A stretch of 64,000 nucleotides of DNA from an uncultured Clostridia bacterium (lineage in GTDB: Bacteria; Bacillota; Clostridia; Lachnospirales; Lachnospiraceae). The translations under genes and the position numbers were made by a program. The notes under the pieces are model-generated. The model did not search any database, had not been told where the DNA came from, and saw only the letters and a list, made by a program, of their open reading frames with translations. The stretch is from positions 82,707 to 146,706 of the forward strand of contig CALBKM010000043.1 in the NCBI GenBank assembly GCA_937895705.1, read 5' to 3'. Position 1 is the first letter of the stretch, and every line of letters starts with the position of its first letter. Shown piece after piece: positions 44,230 through 51,668 of this stretch.

Positions 44230-45243
44230 CTACTCGTTACCTTCATCGATGATATCATTTCGCTTTTTGCCACCGACATCACTATTTGACTTTGTTATAT
44301 CTCCTGTACGCTCTCCTATAATATAACGAGGTCTTGCTTTAGTTTCCATATATGTCTTGCCGACATATTCTCCAATCACTCCTATGGAGGTAAGCTGAAC
44401 CCCGCTGAAAAAGCAAAGTATACATATGATGGAAGCCCATCCGTCCGTTACATCACCGAAAAAGCGTTGCAGTATTGCCCATATAACTCCAACAAAACTG
44501 AGAAAGGTAACAATCATTCCAAACGTCAATATTATCTTTATCGGCTTTGTAGAAAGACTTGTGATACCATCTAAAGAAAAGGAAAGCATTTTCACCAAGG
44601 GATAGCTGCTTTTTCCCGCAAGACGCTTCCCGCGTTCATAACCGACACTGGTACTTTTAAAACCTACAAGCGGCACCATCCCTCTTAGAAACAGATTCAC
44701 TTCCTTGAACTCCGCCAGTGCATGAAGTGCTCTGCTACTGATAAGACGGTAATCTGCATGGTTATATACTATCTCTGCTCCCATAAACTTCAATATTTTA
44801 TAAAACCCTTGTGCCGTTGTACGCTTGAAAAAGCTGTCCGATTTCCGATTCGTACGCACACCGTACACTATATCGCACCCTCCAAGATACTCCTCGACCA
44901 TCTTATCCATAGCATTGATATCATCTTGGCCGTCGCAATCTATGCTTATCGAAATATCGCAAATATCCTTTGCCTCCATAAGGCCTGCAAGCAACGCATT
45001 CTGGTGTCCTCGATTACGACTTAGGGAAATGCCGATAAAATGCTCATCACTTTCCGAAAGAGAGTTAATAATATCCCACGTACGATCCTTACTACCATCG
45101 TTTACCAACATAATTCGACTGTCTGACGAAATAAGCTTCTTATCCGCAAGGGAATGCAACTTCTTAAGAAAAATTTTAGATGTTACCGGAAGTACCCCCT
45201 CCTCATTGTAGCAGGGCACAACGATAATAAGTCGTGGCTCCAT
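44230..45243 (-). CDS. GtrB/DPM1-type polyprenyl-phosphate glycosyltransferase
   Basis: 337 residues. GT-A domain with VVPCYNEE, LVNDGSKDRTW, ISIDCDGQDD (metal site) and the acceptor loop, then two C-terminal membrane segments (around 235-260 and 270-295). This is the form of bactoprenol glucosyltransferases, which load a sugar from a nucleotide donor onto undecaprenyl phosphate. Its product may feed the GT-C-like membrane protein in the same operon. GAGG lies before the ATG. It is the first gene after the operon promoter. Confidence 0.92.
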   Translation of the reverse strand: MEPRLIIVVPCYNEEGVLPVTSKIFLKKLHSLADKKLISSDSRIMLVNDGSKDRTWDIINSLSESDEHFIGISLSRNRGHQNALLAGLMEAKDICDISISIDCDGQDDINAMDKMVEEYLGGCDIVYGVRTNRKSDSFFKRTTAQGFYKILKFMGAEIVYNHADYRLISSRALHALAEFKEVNLFLRGMVPLVGFKSTSVGYERGKRLAGKSSYPLVKMLSFSLDGITSLSTKPIKIILTFGMIVTFLSFVGVIWAILQRFFGDVTDGWASIICILCFFSGVQLTSIGVIGEYVGKTYMETKARPRYIIGERTGDITKSNSDVGGKKRNDIIDEGNE

Positions 45244-45387
45244 ATCTCAACCTCTAATCTCTATAAAAACTTTTTATACACCTTCGCCCCTTGACTTCAT
45301 TTCGTTCACTGAAAAAACAGAAAGATCAGGCAAAAGCCGTCAAAACAAGCTGCCACTTCAGTCCACAAAAATCCAAATTCGGTGTAT

Positions 45388-45417
45388 ATTATATCACAAA
45401 AAATGAAACATTGTCAA
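45388..45417 (-). promoter_or_regulatory. Promoter of the heptose-glycan operon
   Basis: Perfect TTGACA (45412-45417) and TATAAT (45388-45393), 18-bp spacer, minus strand. The leader is about 140 nt to the first ATG at 45243; it contains no hairpin strong enough for me to call. Confidence 0.85.
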
Positions 45418-45450
45418 ATCCGGCAAATGTTCCGTCCGCCCCAAAAAGTG

Positions 45451-46242
45451 TTACTGCAAGAATGCTTCAATATCCTCATCCGTTAAAATCGAGTACACCT
45501 CCGCATCATACTTTTCACGGATTCTGTCCTCGCCGCTTCTCTCAACCTTTCCCGTCTGCTGCTTACGGTTCACAATTACAATCACCGCCACAACGGTCAC
45601 ATCCGCAAGCTGTTTCAGTTCACTGATTTTCTCATCCAGAGTGATTCCGGTGGTTAATACATCATCCACCACCACAACCCGTTCTCCGTCCCGTGGCTGA
45701 TGTCCGCAGACAATATTTCCTTCCCTGTCCGGTATCTTTCGACCGTAGCAATAATTTACCGTTACGCCATACTTATTGAACAATGCCGTCGCCGTTGCGC
45801 AGGAAAATGCGATTCCGTGATAGGCAAGCCCAAACAGCGTATCAAACTCCAGGTGATGCTCTTTCACACAGTCGGCGAAGTATTCTCCGATTTTTGCAAG
45901 CTGTGCATTTGTGCTGAATTTTCCGGTATCCACGAAAAACTCCGCACTGCCGCCATGCTTTAGTTCTACCGGCCGTACACTCAGTATCTGATTGTTCTTC
46001 ATAAACTGAATCAAACGTTCTTTGTTTGTCAGTGCATTCAGCTTATAGCCAAACAGCTCGTCCGTTGTAACACCGAAATACTCTGCTATTTTCGGAATCA
46101 TCTGAACATCCGGCAGCGCGGTATTATTCTCCCACTTGGAAACCGCCTGATAACTGATTCCGAGCGTCGCCCCCATTCCCTCCTGCGTGACTCCTTTTGC
46201 CTTACGAAGAATTTTGATTTGATTTCCTATCTTGTTTGTCAT
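45451..46242 (-). CDS. XRE-type HTH domain fused to orotate phosphoribosyltransferase-like domain
   Basis: 263 residues. Residues 5-65 are a Cro/CI helix-turn-helix (GVTQEGMGATLGISYQAVSKWENN). Residues 75-263 are a type I phosphoribosyltransferase: FGLAYHGIAFSCATA, CYGRKIPDREGN and the PRPP loop VVVVDDVLTTGITLDE (188-203), all as in PyrE. The result looks like a DNA-binding PyrE. It may be a true orotate phosphoribosyltransferase with a regulatory domain, or a transcription factor that senses PRPP or orotate. pyrC lies 154 bp upstream. It sits immediately upstream of the glycan operon promoter, with which it is co-oriented. Confidence 0.88.
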   Translation of the reverse strand: MTNKIGNQIKILRKAKGVTQEGMGATLGISYQAVSKWENNTALPDVQMIPKIAEYFGVTTDELFGYKLNALTNKERLIQFMKNNQILSVRPVELKHGGSAEFFVDTGKFSTNAQLAKIGEYFADCVKEHHLEFDTLFGLAYHGIAFSCATATALFNKYGVTVNYCYGRKIPDREGNIVCGHQPRDGERVVVVDDVLTTGITLDEKISELKQLADVTVVAVIVIVNRKQQTGKVERSGEDRIREKYDAEVYSILTDEDIEAFLQ

Positions 46243-46396
46243 ATCTGTTTCCTCATCTTTCTATAGTTTGGAGCTCCTATCTCCATTATAGTGAAAACAG
46301 TACCTATCGCAATAACTTCTGAAACGAGATTTTTTCAACCGGCAGATGAGAGAACGAAAGCATTTCTTATAATCGTCATTAACCTGTTTTTCGTTA

Positions 46397-47686
46397 TTAT
46401 CTCTCGTAGGTAATCTTACCCTCGCAAAGCGTCATATACACCTTACCCTTTACCTCCTTGCCTCCGAACGGCGTATTCCGGCCCTTGGAGAAAAACTCCT
46501 CCGGATTAATCACATACTCTTCGTTCGGTGCCACAATGGCGATATCCGCATAATATCCCTCTGCCAAACCGCCGATTTCTTTGTCACGTCCCAGTACCTT
46601 TGCCGGGTTATAACTCATGCACTTTGCAAGTTGCATCGGGCTCATTCCGTACTCCTTTACCAGCACTGTGTTGCTTAATGCATAGGCCGTCTCGGAGCCG
46701 ACAATTCCAAACGGAGACCCGATCATGGAACCGCTCTTTTCCTCTGCGGAATGCGGCGCATGATCCGTGGAAATCACCTCCATGGTACCGTCCAACAATC
46801 CTGCAATAAGAGCCTTTACATCCTCTTTTCCCCGTAACGGCGGATTCATCTTAAACATAGAAGCATCTTCGGTAATATCCTCATCGCACATTGTAAAATG
46901 ATGCGGACAAACTTCTGCGGTTACATCGATGCCCTTTTCCTTTGCAAACCGTACGAAATCCACGCTGTATTTGGTGGAACAATGACACAGATGAAGCTTT
47001 GCGCCGGTTTCTTCCGCCAATAAAATATCACGCATGGTGATAATATCCTCTACTGCATTGGTAATACCCGGAAGACCCAGCTCCTCCGCCTTTGCTCCCG
47101 CATTCATCACGCCTCCCCGTACCAGGGAAATCTCCTCGCAGTGGGCAAATACCGGAAGACCCGCTTCCTTTGCACGACGCATACCTTCTGCGTATACTAC
47201 CGGATTCATAACAGACTTACCGTCCTCGGACACCGCTGCCGCCCCGGCCTTTGCCATAGCCTCAATATCAGAAAGTTCTGCCCCGCTCTGGCCTAAAGTC
47301 ACCGCACCTACCGGAAGCACACGCACCTTCCCGGCTTCCTTAGCTTTTGCAAGCACCGTCTGTACCACCTCGGCACAGTCCGTTACCGGCTTCGTATTCG
47401 GCATCGGGCAAACCGTGGTATAACCGCCTGCCGCTGCTGCCGCAGAACCGGTAGCAATGGTTTCTTTATACTCAAGACCCGGTTCTCTGTAATGTACATG
47501 CAAATCAATAAAGCCCGGAAGCACATGCTTTCCTACAGCATCCACTACACGGTCTGCTTTTGCATCGCTCTCCGCAATCTGCTCCGCCACGCGGACAATC
47601 TTCTTATCCTCTGTTAAAACATCAAACTGACCTTCACGCCCGGTCACCGGGTCAATGACATAACCGTTTTTAATTAAGATTCTCAT
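46397..47686 (-). CDS. pyrC: Dihydroorotase
   Basis: 429 residues, type I dihydroorotase length. Metal site GFIDLHVHYREPG (H-x-H), HCEE, HLCHCS and the late STDHAPH are complete; the NPPLRG and GIVGSETAY motifs are typical. It closes carbamoyl aspartate to dihydroorotate in pyrimidine synthesis. It begins the pyr segment that includes the HTH-PRTase fusion; pyrF lies on the other side of the glycan operon. Confidence 0.95.
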   Translation of the reverse strand: MRILIKNGYVIDPVTGREGQFDVLTEDKKIVRVAEQIAESDAKADRVVDAVGKHVLPGFIDLHVHYREPGLEYKETIATGSAAAAAGGYTTVCPMPNTKPVTDCAEVVQTVLAKAKEAGKVRVLPVGAVTLGQSGAELSDIEAMAKAGAAAVSEDGKSVMNPVVYAEGMRRAKEAGLPVFAHCEEISLVRGGVMNAGAKAEELGLPGITNAVEDIITMRDILLAEETGAKLHLCHCSTKYSVDFVRFAKEKGIDVTAEVCPHHFTMCDEDITEDASMFKMNPPLRGKEDVKALIAGLLDGTMEVISTDHAPHSAEEKSGSMIGSPFGIVGSETAYALSNTVLVKEYGMSPMQLAKCMSYNPAKVLGRDKEIGGLAEGYYADIAIVAPNEEYVINPEEFFSKGRNTPFGGKEVKGKVYMTLCEGKITYER

Positions 47687-47779
47687 AACTTTACCATACC
47701 TCTCTATTCATATTCTTAGCCGGCCGATGACTTCTGTACGAACTTGCCATCCCCGGAATCCTGCCTTCTTTTCTCCCGA

Positions 47780-48553
47780 CTATTTCTCCGTTACCTCATA
47801 CCGTACTTCCGACAAAAACAAGCCTCTGGCTTCGATGGTCTCGCCTGCCGCCTCCCTGTCTCCGGTAGTAAGAAGCTTCTGTACCGCTTCCGGCTCCATT
47901 TCTCCCTTACCCACTGCAAGAAGTGTTCCCACCAGAATCCGTACCATATGCGGCCAGAAATCATCTGCCGTAAAGGTAAACAAAATCTCCGTATCATCAC
48001 CGTAAATCGAAATATCCTTCATAATCCGCACCGTGGACTTTTTCATCTTGCGGTTGTCGGAAAATGCTTTAAAATCATGGCCCCCCAACAGGTATTCTGC
48101 TGCCTTCTTCATCTTTTCGATGTCCGGACGCTTAAAGCAATAATAATTATACTTCCGCTCAAATACCGACGGCACTTCTCCTACCGTCACTTTATACTCA
48201 TATACAAACTCCTTTGCAAGGTAAGATGCGTGAAAGCGATCCGGCATCTCGCAAGCTTCCAACACCGCAATATCCATCGGCAGATACCGGTTCAGATATT
48301 GCTTTATCTCCGTCACACTCATATCGGTGGTCGTATGAAAATTGGCAATCTGTCCGTAAGCGTGAGCCCCCGGCTCCGTCCGGGCCGCGCCGATAACCTC
48401 CACCGGCTTTCCCTCTAACTTCGCCAGTACCTCTTCCAATTTTCCTTGTATCGTTACCATACGGTCCTTCCCCGGAATTTTCTGCCATCCGGCATAGCGG
48501 GACCCGTCATATTCCAATGTCAGCTTAATATTTCTTGTTCTTTCCTGTTGCAT
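47780..48553 (-). CDS. truA: TruA-family tRNA pseudouridine synthase with altered active site
   Basis: 257 residues, full length, AAGGAG before the ATG. The fold motifs EYDGSRYAGWQ, GQIANFHTT, FHASYLAKEFVYEY and DDFWPHMVRILVGTLL are present. The catalytic motif RTDAGVHA reads RTEPGAHA, with GAG (Glu60) replacing the invariant catalytic Asp. TruA converts U38-40 in tRNA anticodon stems. Because the Asp is considered essential, this copy may be inactive, altered in specificity, or the second of two TruA paralogues. Context: 10 bp after the amidase gene. Confidence 0.88.
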   Translation of the reverse strand: MQQERTRNIKLTLEYDGSRYAGWQKIPGKDRMVTIQGKLEEVLAKLEGKPVEVIGAARTEPGAHAYGQIANFHTTTDMSVTEIKQYLNRYLPMDIAVLEACEMPDRFHASYLAKEFVYEYKVTVGEVPSVFERKYNYYCFKRPDIEKMKKAAEYLLGGHDFKAFSDNRKMKKSTVRIMKDISIYGDDTEILFTFTADDFWPHMVRILVGTLLAVGKGEMEPEAVQKLLTTGDREAAGETIEARGLFLSEVRYEVTEK

Positions 48554-48563
48554 ACCGCTCTCC

Positions 48564-49478
48564 TTATTCTTCGAAATACTCCTCTATCCCTTCTACAATC
48601 CCTTGTATCAGCTTTTCCTGATACTCCGGCTTCTGCAGCTTCTCATCTTCCTCTTTGTTTGTCATAAATCCGGCTTCAATTAAAATCACCGGCATCTTCG
48701 CCCAGTTGGTTCCCGACAAATCATCTCTTTTTACAATTCCTCGTTTTTTTGCCCCTGTAGCTTCGCACATTTCGTCAAGCACCGCCTGTGCCAGCTGTTT
48801 ACTGTCCCGAGAAAGCGCCGCTACATAGGGATTTTTCTCCGACGGATATAACACGGAAATGCCGTTTGCCGCCTCATTTTCAGCGCCGTCCGCGTGAATT
48901 CGGATGTAAATGTCTGCCTCAGCGTTATTCGCAATTTGAGCACGTTCTATATTACTGATGTTTACATCAGCCGTTTCACGTGTCATTACCACCTCATAGC
49001 CCCGTTCCGTCAGCGCATCCCGTAGCTTTAAGGAAAGCTCCAAGGTAAACACATGCTCCGGCACCTTTGTGAAAACTCCTTGCGTCCCGGAAGAGACCTT
49101 TGTCTTCTGTTCCGTTGCCCCCGGGCCTACCGGTTCTTTCCCGTAATTTCCCTTGGCCTGATGCCCCGGGTCAATGGCAATCACCTTCCTGTTTTCTATC
49201 ACCGGCGTCACAGTCGGTTCCGGTGTGTTCGTCAGTAGCGGTGTCGGTGTCACCGTCGGCTCCGGTGTGTTTGTCGGTAACGGCGTCGGAACCGAAGTCT
49301 CCGTAGGTTCCGGTGTTGCTGTCAACTCCGGAGTTCCGGTATTATCCGGCTCTGCGGTTACAGTCGCCACCGGAGTCATTGTCGCAGCATCCGGCACATT
49401 TGCATTATCCGGATTTTTTCCGCAACCTGTAATTCCCAGCATACAGCACAATATAATTAAAACAATACTTCGTTTCAT
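48564..49478 (-). CDS. N-acetylmuramoyl-L-alanine amidase (Amidase_3), lipoprotein
   Basis: 304 residues. Lipobox signal (LGITGC, Cys at about 19), then about 70 residues of Thr/Pro/Glu repeats (TPEPT, NTPEPTVTP) as a wall-spanning linker, then the zinc amidase domain from about residue 97: IAIDPGHQ (first His), YIRIHADG (second His) and ILIEAGFMTN (catalytic Glu). It cuts the bond between muramic acid and the stem peptide. It is probably co-transcribed with truA. Linker style is shared with the GH10 lipoproteins and the HtrA-like protein. Confidence 0.93.
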   Translation of the reverse strand: MKRSIVLIILCCMLGITGCGKNPDNANVPDAATMTPVATVTAEPDNTGTPELTATPEPTETSVPTPLPTNTPEPTVTPTPLLTNTPEPTVTPVIENRKVIAIDPGHQAKGNYGKEPVGPGATEQKTKVSSGTQGVFTKVPEHVFTLELSLKLRDALTERGYEVVMTRETADVNISNIERAQIANNAEADIYIRIHADGAENEAANGISVLYPSEKNPYVAALSRDSKQLAQAVLDEMCEATGAKKRGIVKRDDLSGTNWAKMPVILIEAGFMTNKEEDEKLQKPEYQEKLIQGIVEGIEEYFEE

Positions 49479-49581
49479 TTCATCAATGCCCCCTTTGGCA
49501 TTCTCATTCTATCATAACCGCACAAGAAAAACAATAAAACTTTCCTTTGCATTTTACAATCCGTCCCATCAAATTTTTCTA

Positions 49582-49610
49582 TTGACAAACAAAAACCCAA
49601 CCGTTATACT
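49582..49610 (+). promoter_or_regulatory. Promoter of the TPP riboswitch / thiT
   Basis: Perfect TTGACA (49582-49587), 17-bp spacer, TATACT (49605-49610), plus strand, 24 bp upstream of the riboswitch. Confidence 0.8.
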
Positions 49611-49633
49611 TGCTTTTGTAAAATAATATATTT

Positions 49634-49718
49634 TGCTAGGGGAGCCCATGCTGAGAGGTAGTGCCTTGCTACCGACCCTCATAACTTGATCCGGATAATT
49701 CCGGCGTAAGGAAGCAGA
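49634..49718 (+). ncRNA. TPP (THI element) riboswitch
   Basis: The conserved blocks appear in order: AGGGGAGCCC, GCTGAGAGG, GACCCTCATAACTTGATCCGG and CGTAAGGAAGC. These make the pyrimidine- and pyrophosphate-sensing arms of the thiamine pyrophosphate aptamer. It lies before the thiamine transporter gene thiT, so TPP should switch expression off. Confidence 0.96.
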
Positions 49719-49743
49719 CCATTTTTTATGGTTATTCACGGCC

Positions 49744-49767
49744 CCTCCTAAGCAGTTTGCAAGGAGG
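49744..49767 (+). promoter_or_regulatory. Expression platform hairpin sequestering the thiT ribosome binding site
   Basis: CCTCCT (49744-49749) can pair with the ribosome binding site AGGAGG (49762-49767), with an inner GCA/TGC pair. The hairpin is followed directly by a six-T run, so it could block translation or end transcription. Confidence 0.6.
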
Positions 49768-49774
49768 ATTTTTT

Positions 49775-50455
49775 ATGTTTATCGAACAGTTTAAAGAGGA
49801 CGGATACGCCGCTCTCACTACTGCCGGGTACGTCGCCTGCGCGGTTGTCGTTTTGTTAATTGTAGTACTGGCCACTCTTTTTTCCAAACAAAAAGAAAGT
49901 GTCAAACCACACTGGAAGGCAAAAAAGCTGGTCTTCTCCGCAGTATGTCTGGCACTTGCCTTTATCTTGTCTTACTTACAGCCTTATAAGCTGCCGTGGG
50001 GCGGTTCCGTCACTTTATTCAGTATGCTGTTTATTTGTTTAATCGGCTACTGGTACGGTCTGCGCACCGGCCTTACCGTAGCTTTCACTTACAGCATCCT
50101 GCAATTCCTGCAGGGCGGCGGTACCTACATACTGACTCCGCTTCAGGTGTGCTGTGATTACTTCTTTGCCTTCACCGCACTGGGCTTTGCCGGCGTATTT
50201 GCCGGAAAGAAAAACGGCCTCATCAAAGGATACCTTCTGGGCATCTTCCTTCGGGGCGCTTTCCACTCCCTGGGCGGTTATCTGTACTGGATGGACTACA
50301 TGCCGGACAACTTCCCGAAATCCCTGTCCGCCATCTATCCGATTGTGTACAACTACTCTTACATTTTAATCGAAGGTGTCGTTACGGTAATCATTCTCTG
50401 CATCCCGGCAGTTAAGAGTACCTTCAACCGCATTAAGCAAATGACCGAAGAATAA
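49775..50455 (+). CDS. thiT: Thiamine ECF-transporter substrate-binding protein ThiT
   Basis: 226 residues from ATG 49775 (AGGAGG 7 bp upstream). Six hydrophobic segments. KLPWGGSVTLFSMLFI and GYWYGLRTG are the ThiT (DUF/YuaJ) signature, including the Trp and the residues that bind thiamine. It is the substrate-specific S component that joins the general energy-coupling module encoded elsewhere. It has a longer first segment than the Lactococcus protein. Controlled by the TPP riboswitch before it. Confidence 0.96.
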   Translation: MFIEQFKEDGYAALTTAGYVACAVVVLLIVVLATLFSKQKESVKPHWKAKKLVFSAVCLALAFILSYLQPYKLPWGGSVTLFSMLFICLIGYWYGLRTGLTVAFTYSILQFLQGGGTYILTPLQVCCDYFFAFTALGFAGVFAGKKNGLIKGYLLGIFLRGAFHSLGGYLYWMDYMPDNFPKSLSAIYPIVYNYSYILIEGVVTVIILCIPAVKSTFNRIKQMTEE

Positions 50456-50468
50456 AGAATCACCGCCC

Positions 50469-50494
50469 GAATCCGCAGTTTATGCTGCGGATTC
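50469..50494. terminator. Terminator between thiT and the convergent gene
   Basis: A 10-bp stem GAATCCGCAG / CTGCGGATTC with a 6-nt loop and a short T-rich tail. Placed between convergent stop codons, it may serve both strands. Confidence 0.7.
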
Positions 50495-50496
50495 TC

Positions 50497-51603
50497 TTAT
50501 CTAAGTAGGAAAAAGCACAAGGGGCCTAATACTGCAAGTCCTCCCAGCACAACAGAAACAACCTTGCCCACAGAAATCGGATATTTACCGGAAATACTAC
50601 CGTCCTGCCCGTTCACAATAAAACGATACAATTTCCCCTTCACCTGAAAACAAACCACCCATACCGGAAGTAAAATATGCTTATATTGGACTCTGTTATA
50701 GACAGACGTTATATTCAAATTTTCCACTTCATCCGCATGATACAACGCATAAATCTTATTTGTAACATGTCGCTGTAACCGTCTGAAAATTAACTCCTTT
50801 GCATTCTCCCATGCATCCTTTAAGTCAACGGAATAGCGTTCCACTGCAAAACCAGCCAGATATTCCTGCCGGTAGGATTTATTATCTGCTATATGAAATG
50901 CCCCTGCGATATCCGGAAATTCCTGTTTATGACGAGTACTTCCGTCTATAACCAAATCATCTATAAACTCTTTGTACTCACCGCAACAACCTCCCCACTC
51001 GGTCACCGCCGCGCCCTTCGATCCCTGATAACGAACTCCGTAATCCGCATCATAGGTAGTCTCGGTATAGGTATCAAAGGTCCAGCACGGCACAAAGATT
51101 CCTTTGAAATTCTTGGGATGTACGGAACCTTTTATTTCCTTTCGGCAAAACCATCGCTTTCGGGTCCACTGTTCAAACCGCTCCGCCGCTTGCTTCGCGT
51201 CCAACTCAAATACGCAAACACCTCCCGGAGCCAGAATACCCTCCGTCTGTACTTCCGTTATCCGACCGGACCCGCAATACAAACACTCTTCTAAAGGATC
51301 TGCCCTGTCATAAATCATTTCCATGCCGCAACTTTCACAACGTACTGTCTTTTTCTCTACGCCCCAATCATGATTTCCTTCACGTTCCGCATAGGCAAAA
51401 TCCAATTCCTCTGCGTTTGTCTCTTCCTCATTCCGGGACAGCACCGCCTCTATATAGTCACAACTCAAACAACGAAGCTTCCCTTCCTTCGGGTCAAACT
51501 CCATCATCCCGCGACAGCGCGGACATTTTCTCCCGGAATCCGTTTTTATCTCTACGGTTGGCAACTCCCCATATTCTCTCATTTCGGTTGTCTTTTGCTC
51601 CAT
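50497..51603 (-). CDS. Zinc-ribbon membrane protein (YdjG-like), copy B
   Basis: 368 residues from ATG 51603. Two zinc ribbons: CPRCRG...CLSC at about 28-50 and CESCG...CLYCG at about 85-115. A soluble domain follows (PCWTFDT, YQGSKG) and one membrane segment at the C-terminus. It is a full-length paralogue of the next gene, with which it shares the order of all landmarks. The nearest known relative is Bacillus YdjG, a TFIIB-type zinc-ribbon protein in a PspA-recruiting membrane module. No enzymatic motif seen. Confidence 0.82.
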   Translation of the reverse strand: MEQKTTEMREYGELPTVEIKTDSGRKCPRCRGMMEFDPKEGKLRCLSCDYIEAVLSRNEEETNAEELDFAYAEREGNHDWGVEKKTVRCESCGMEMIYDRADPLEECLYCGSGRITEVQTEGILAPGGVCVFELDAKQAAERFEQWTRKRWFCRKEIKGSVHPKNFKGIFVPCWTFDTYTETTYDADYGVRYQGSKGAAVTEWGGCCGEYKEFIDDLVIDGSTRHKQEFPDIAGAFHIADNKSYRQEYLAGFAVERYSVDLKDAWENAKELIFRRLQRHVTNKIYALYHADEVENLNITSVYNRVQYKHILLPVWVVCFQVKGKLYRFIVNGQDGSISGKYPISVGKVVSVVLGGLAVLGPLCFFLLR

Positions 51604-51634
51604 CCTTAGCAAATCCTCCTCATCCTTTAAAAGA

Positions 51635-51660
51635 AAGGGGCCTCATCCGCAAGCCCCCTT
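51635..51660 (-). terminator. Terminator between the two zinc-ribbon paralogues
   Basis: Stem AAGGGGGC / GCCCCTT with an 11-nt loop, followed on the minus strand by TTTCTTTT. It would reduce read-through from copy A into copy B. Confidence 0.7.
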
Positions 51661-51668
51661 CTTCCTCT

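Noticed and set aside
32070..45243. LPS core cluster of a Gram-negative contaminant
   Set aside because: The ABC exporter, strong Gram-positive promoter and ribosome binding sites, and flanking Clostridia-type pyr and cell-wall genes are continuous with the operon; no lipid A or LPS transport gene is present.
45244..45450. Attenuator or riboswitch in the glycan operon leader
   Set aside because: I found a perfect promoter but no conserved aptamer blocks and no strong hairpin with a T-run in the 140-nt leader.
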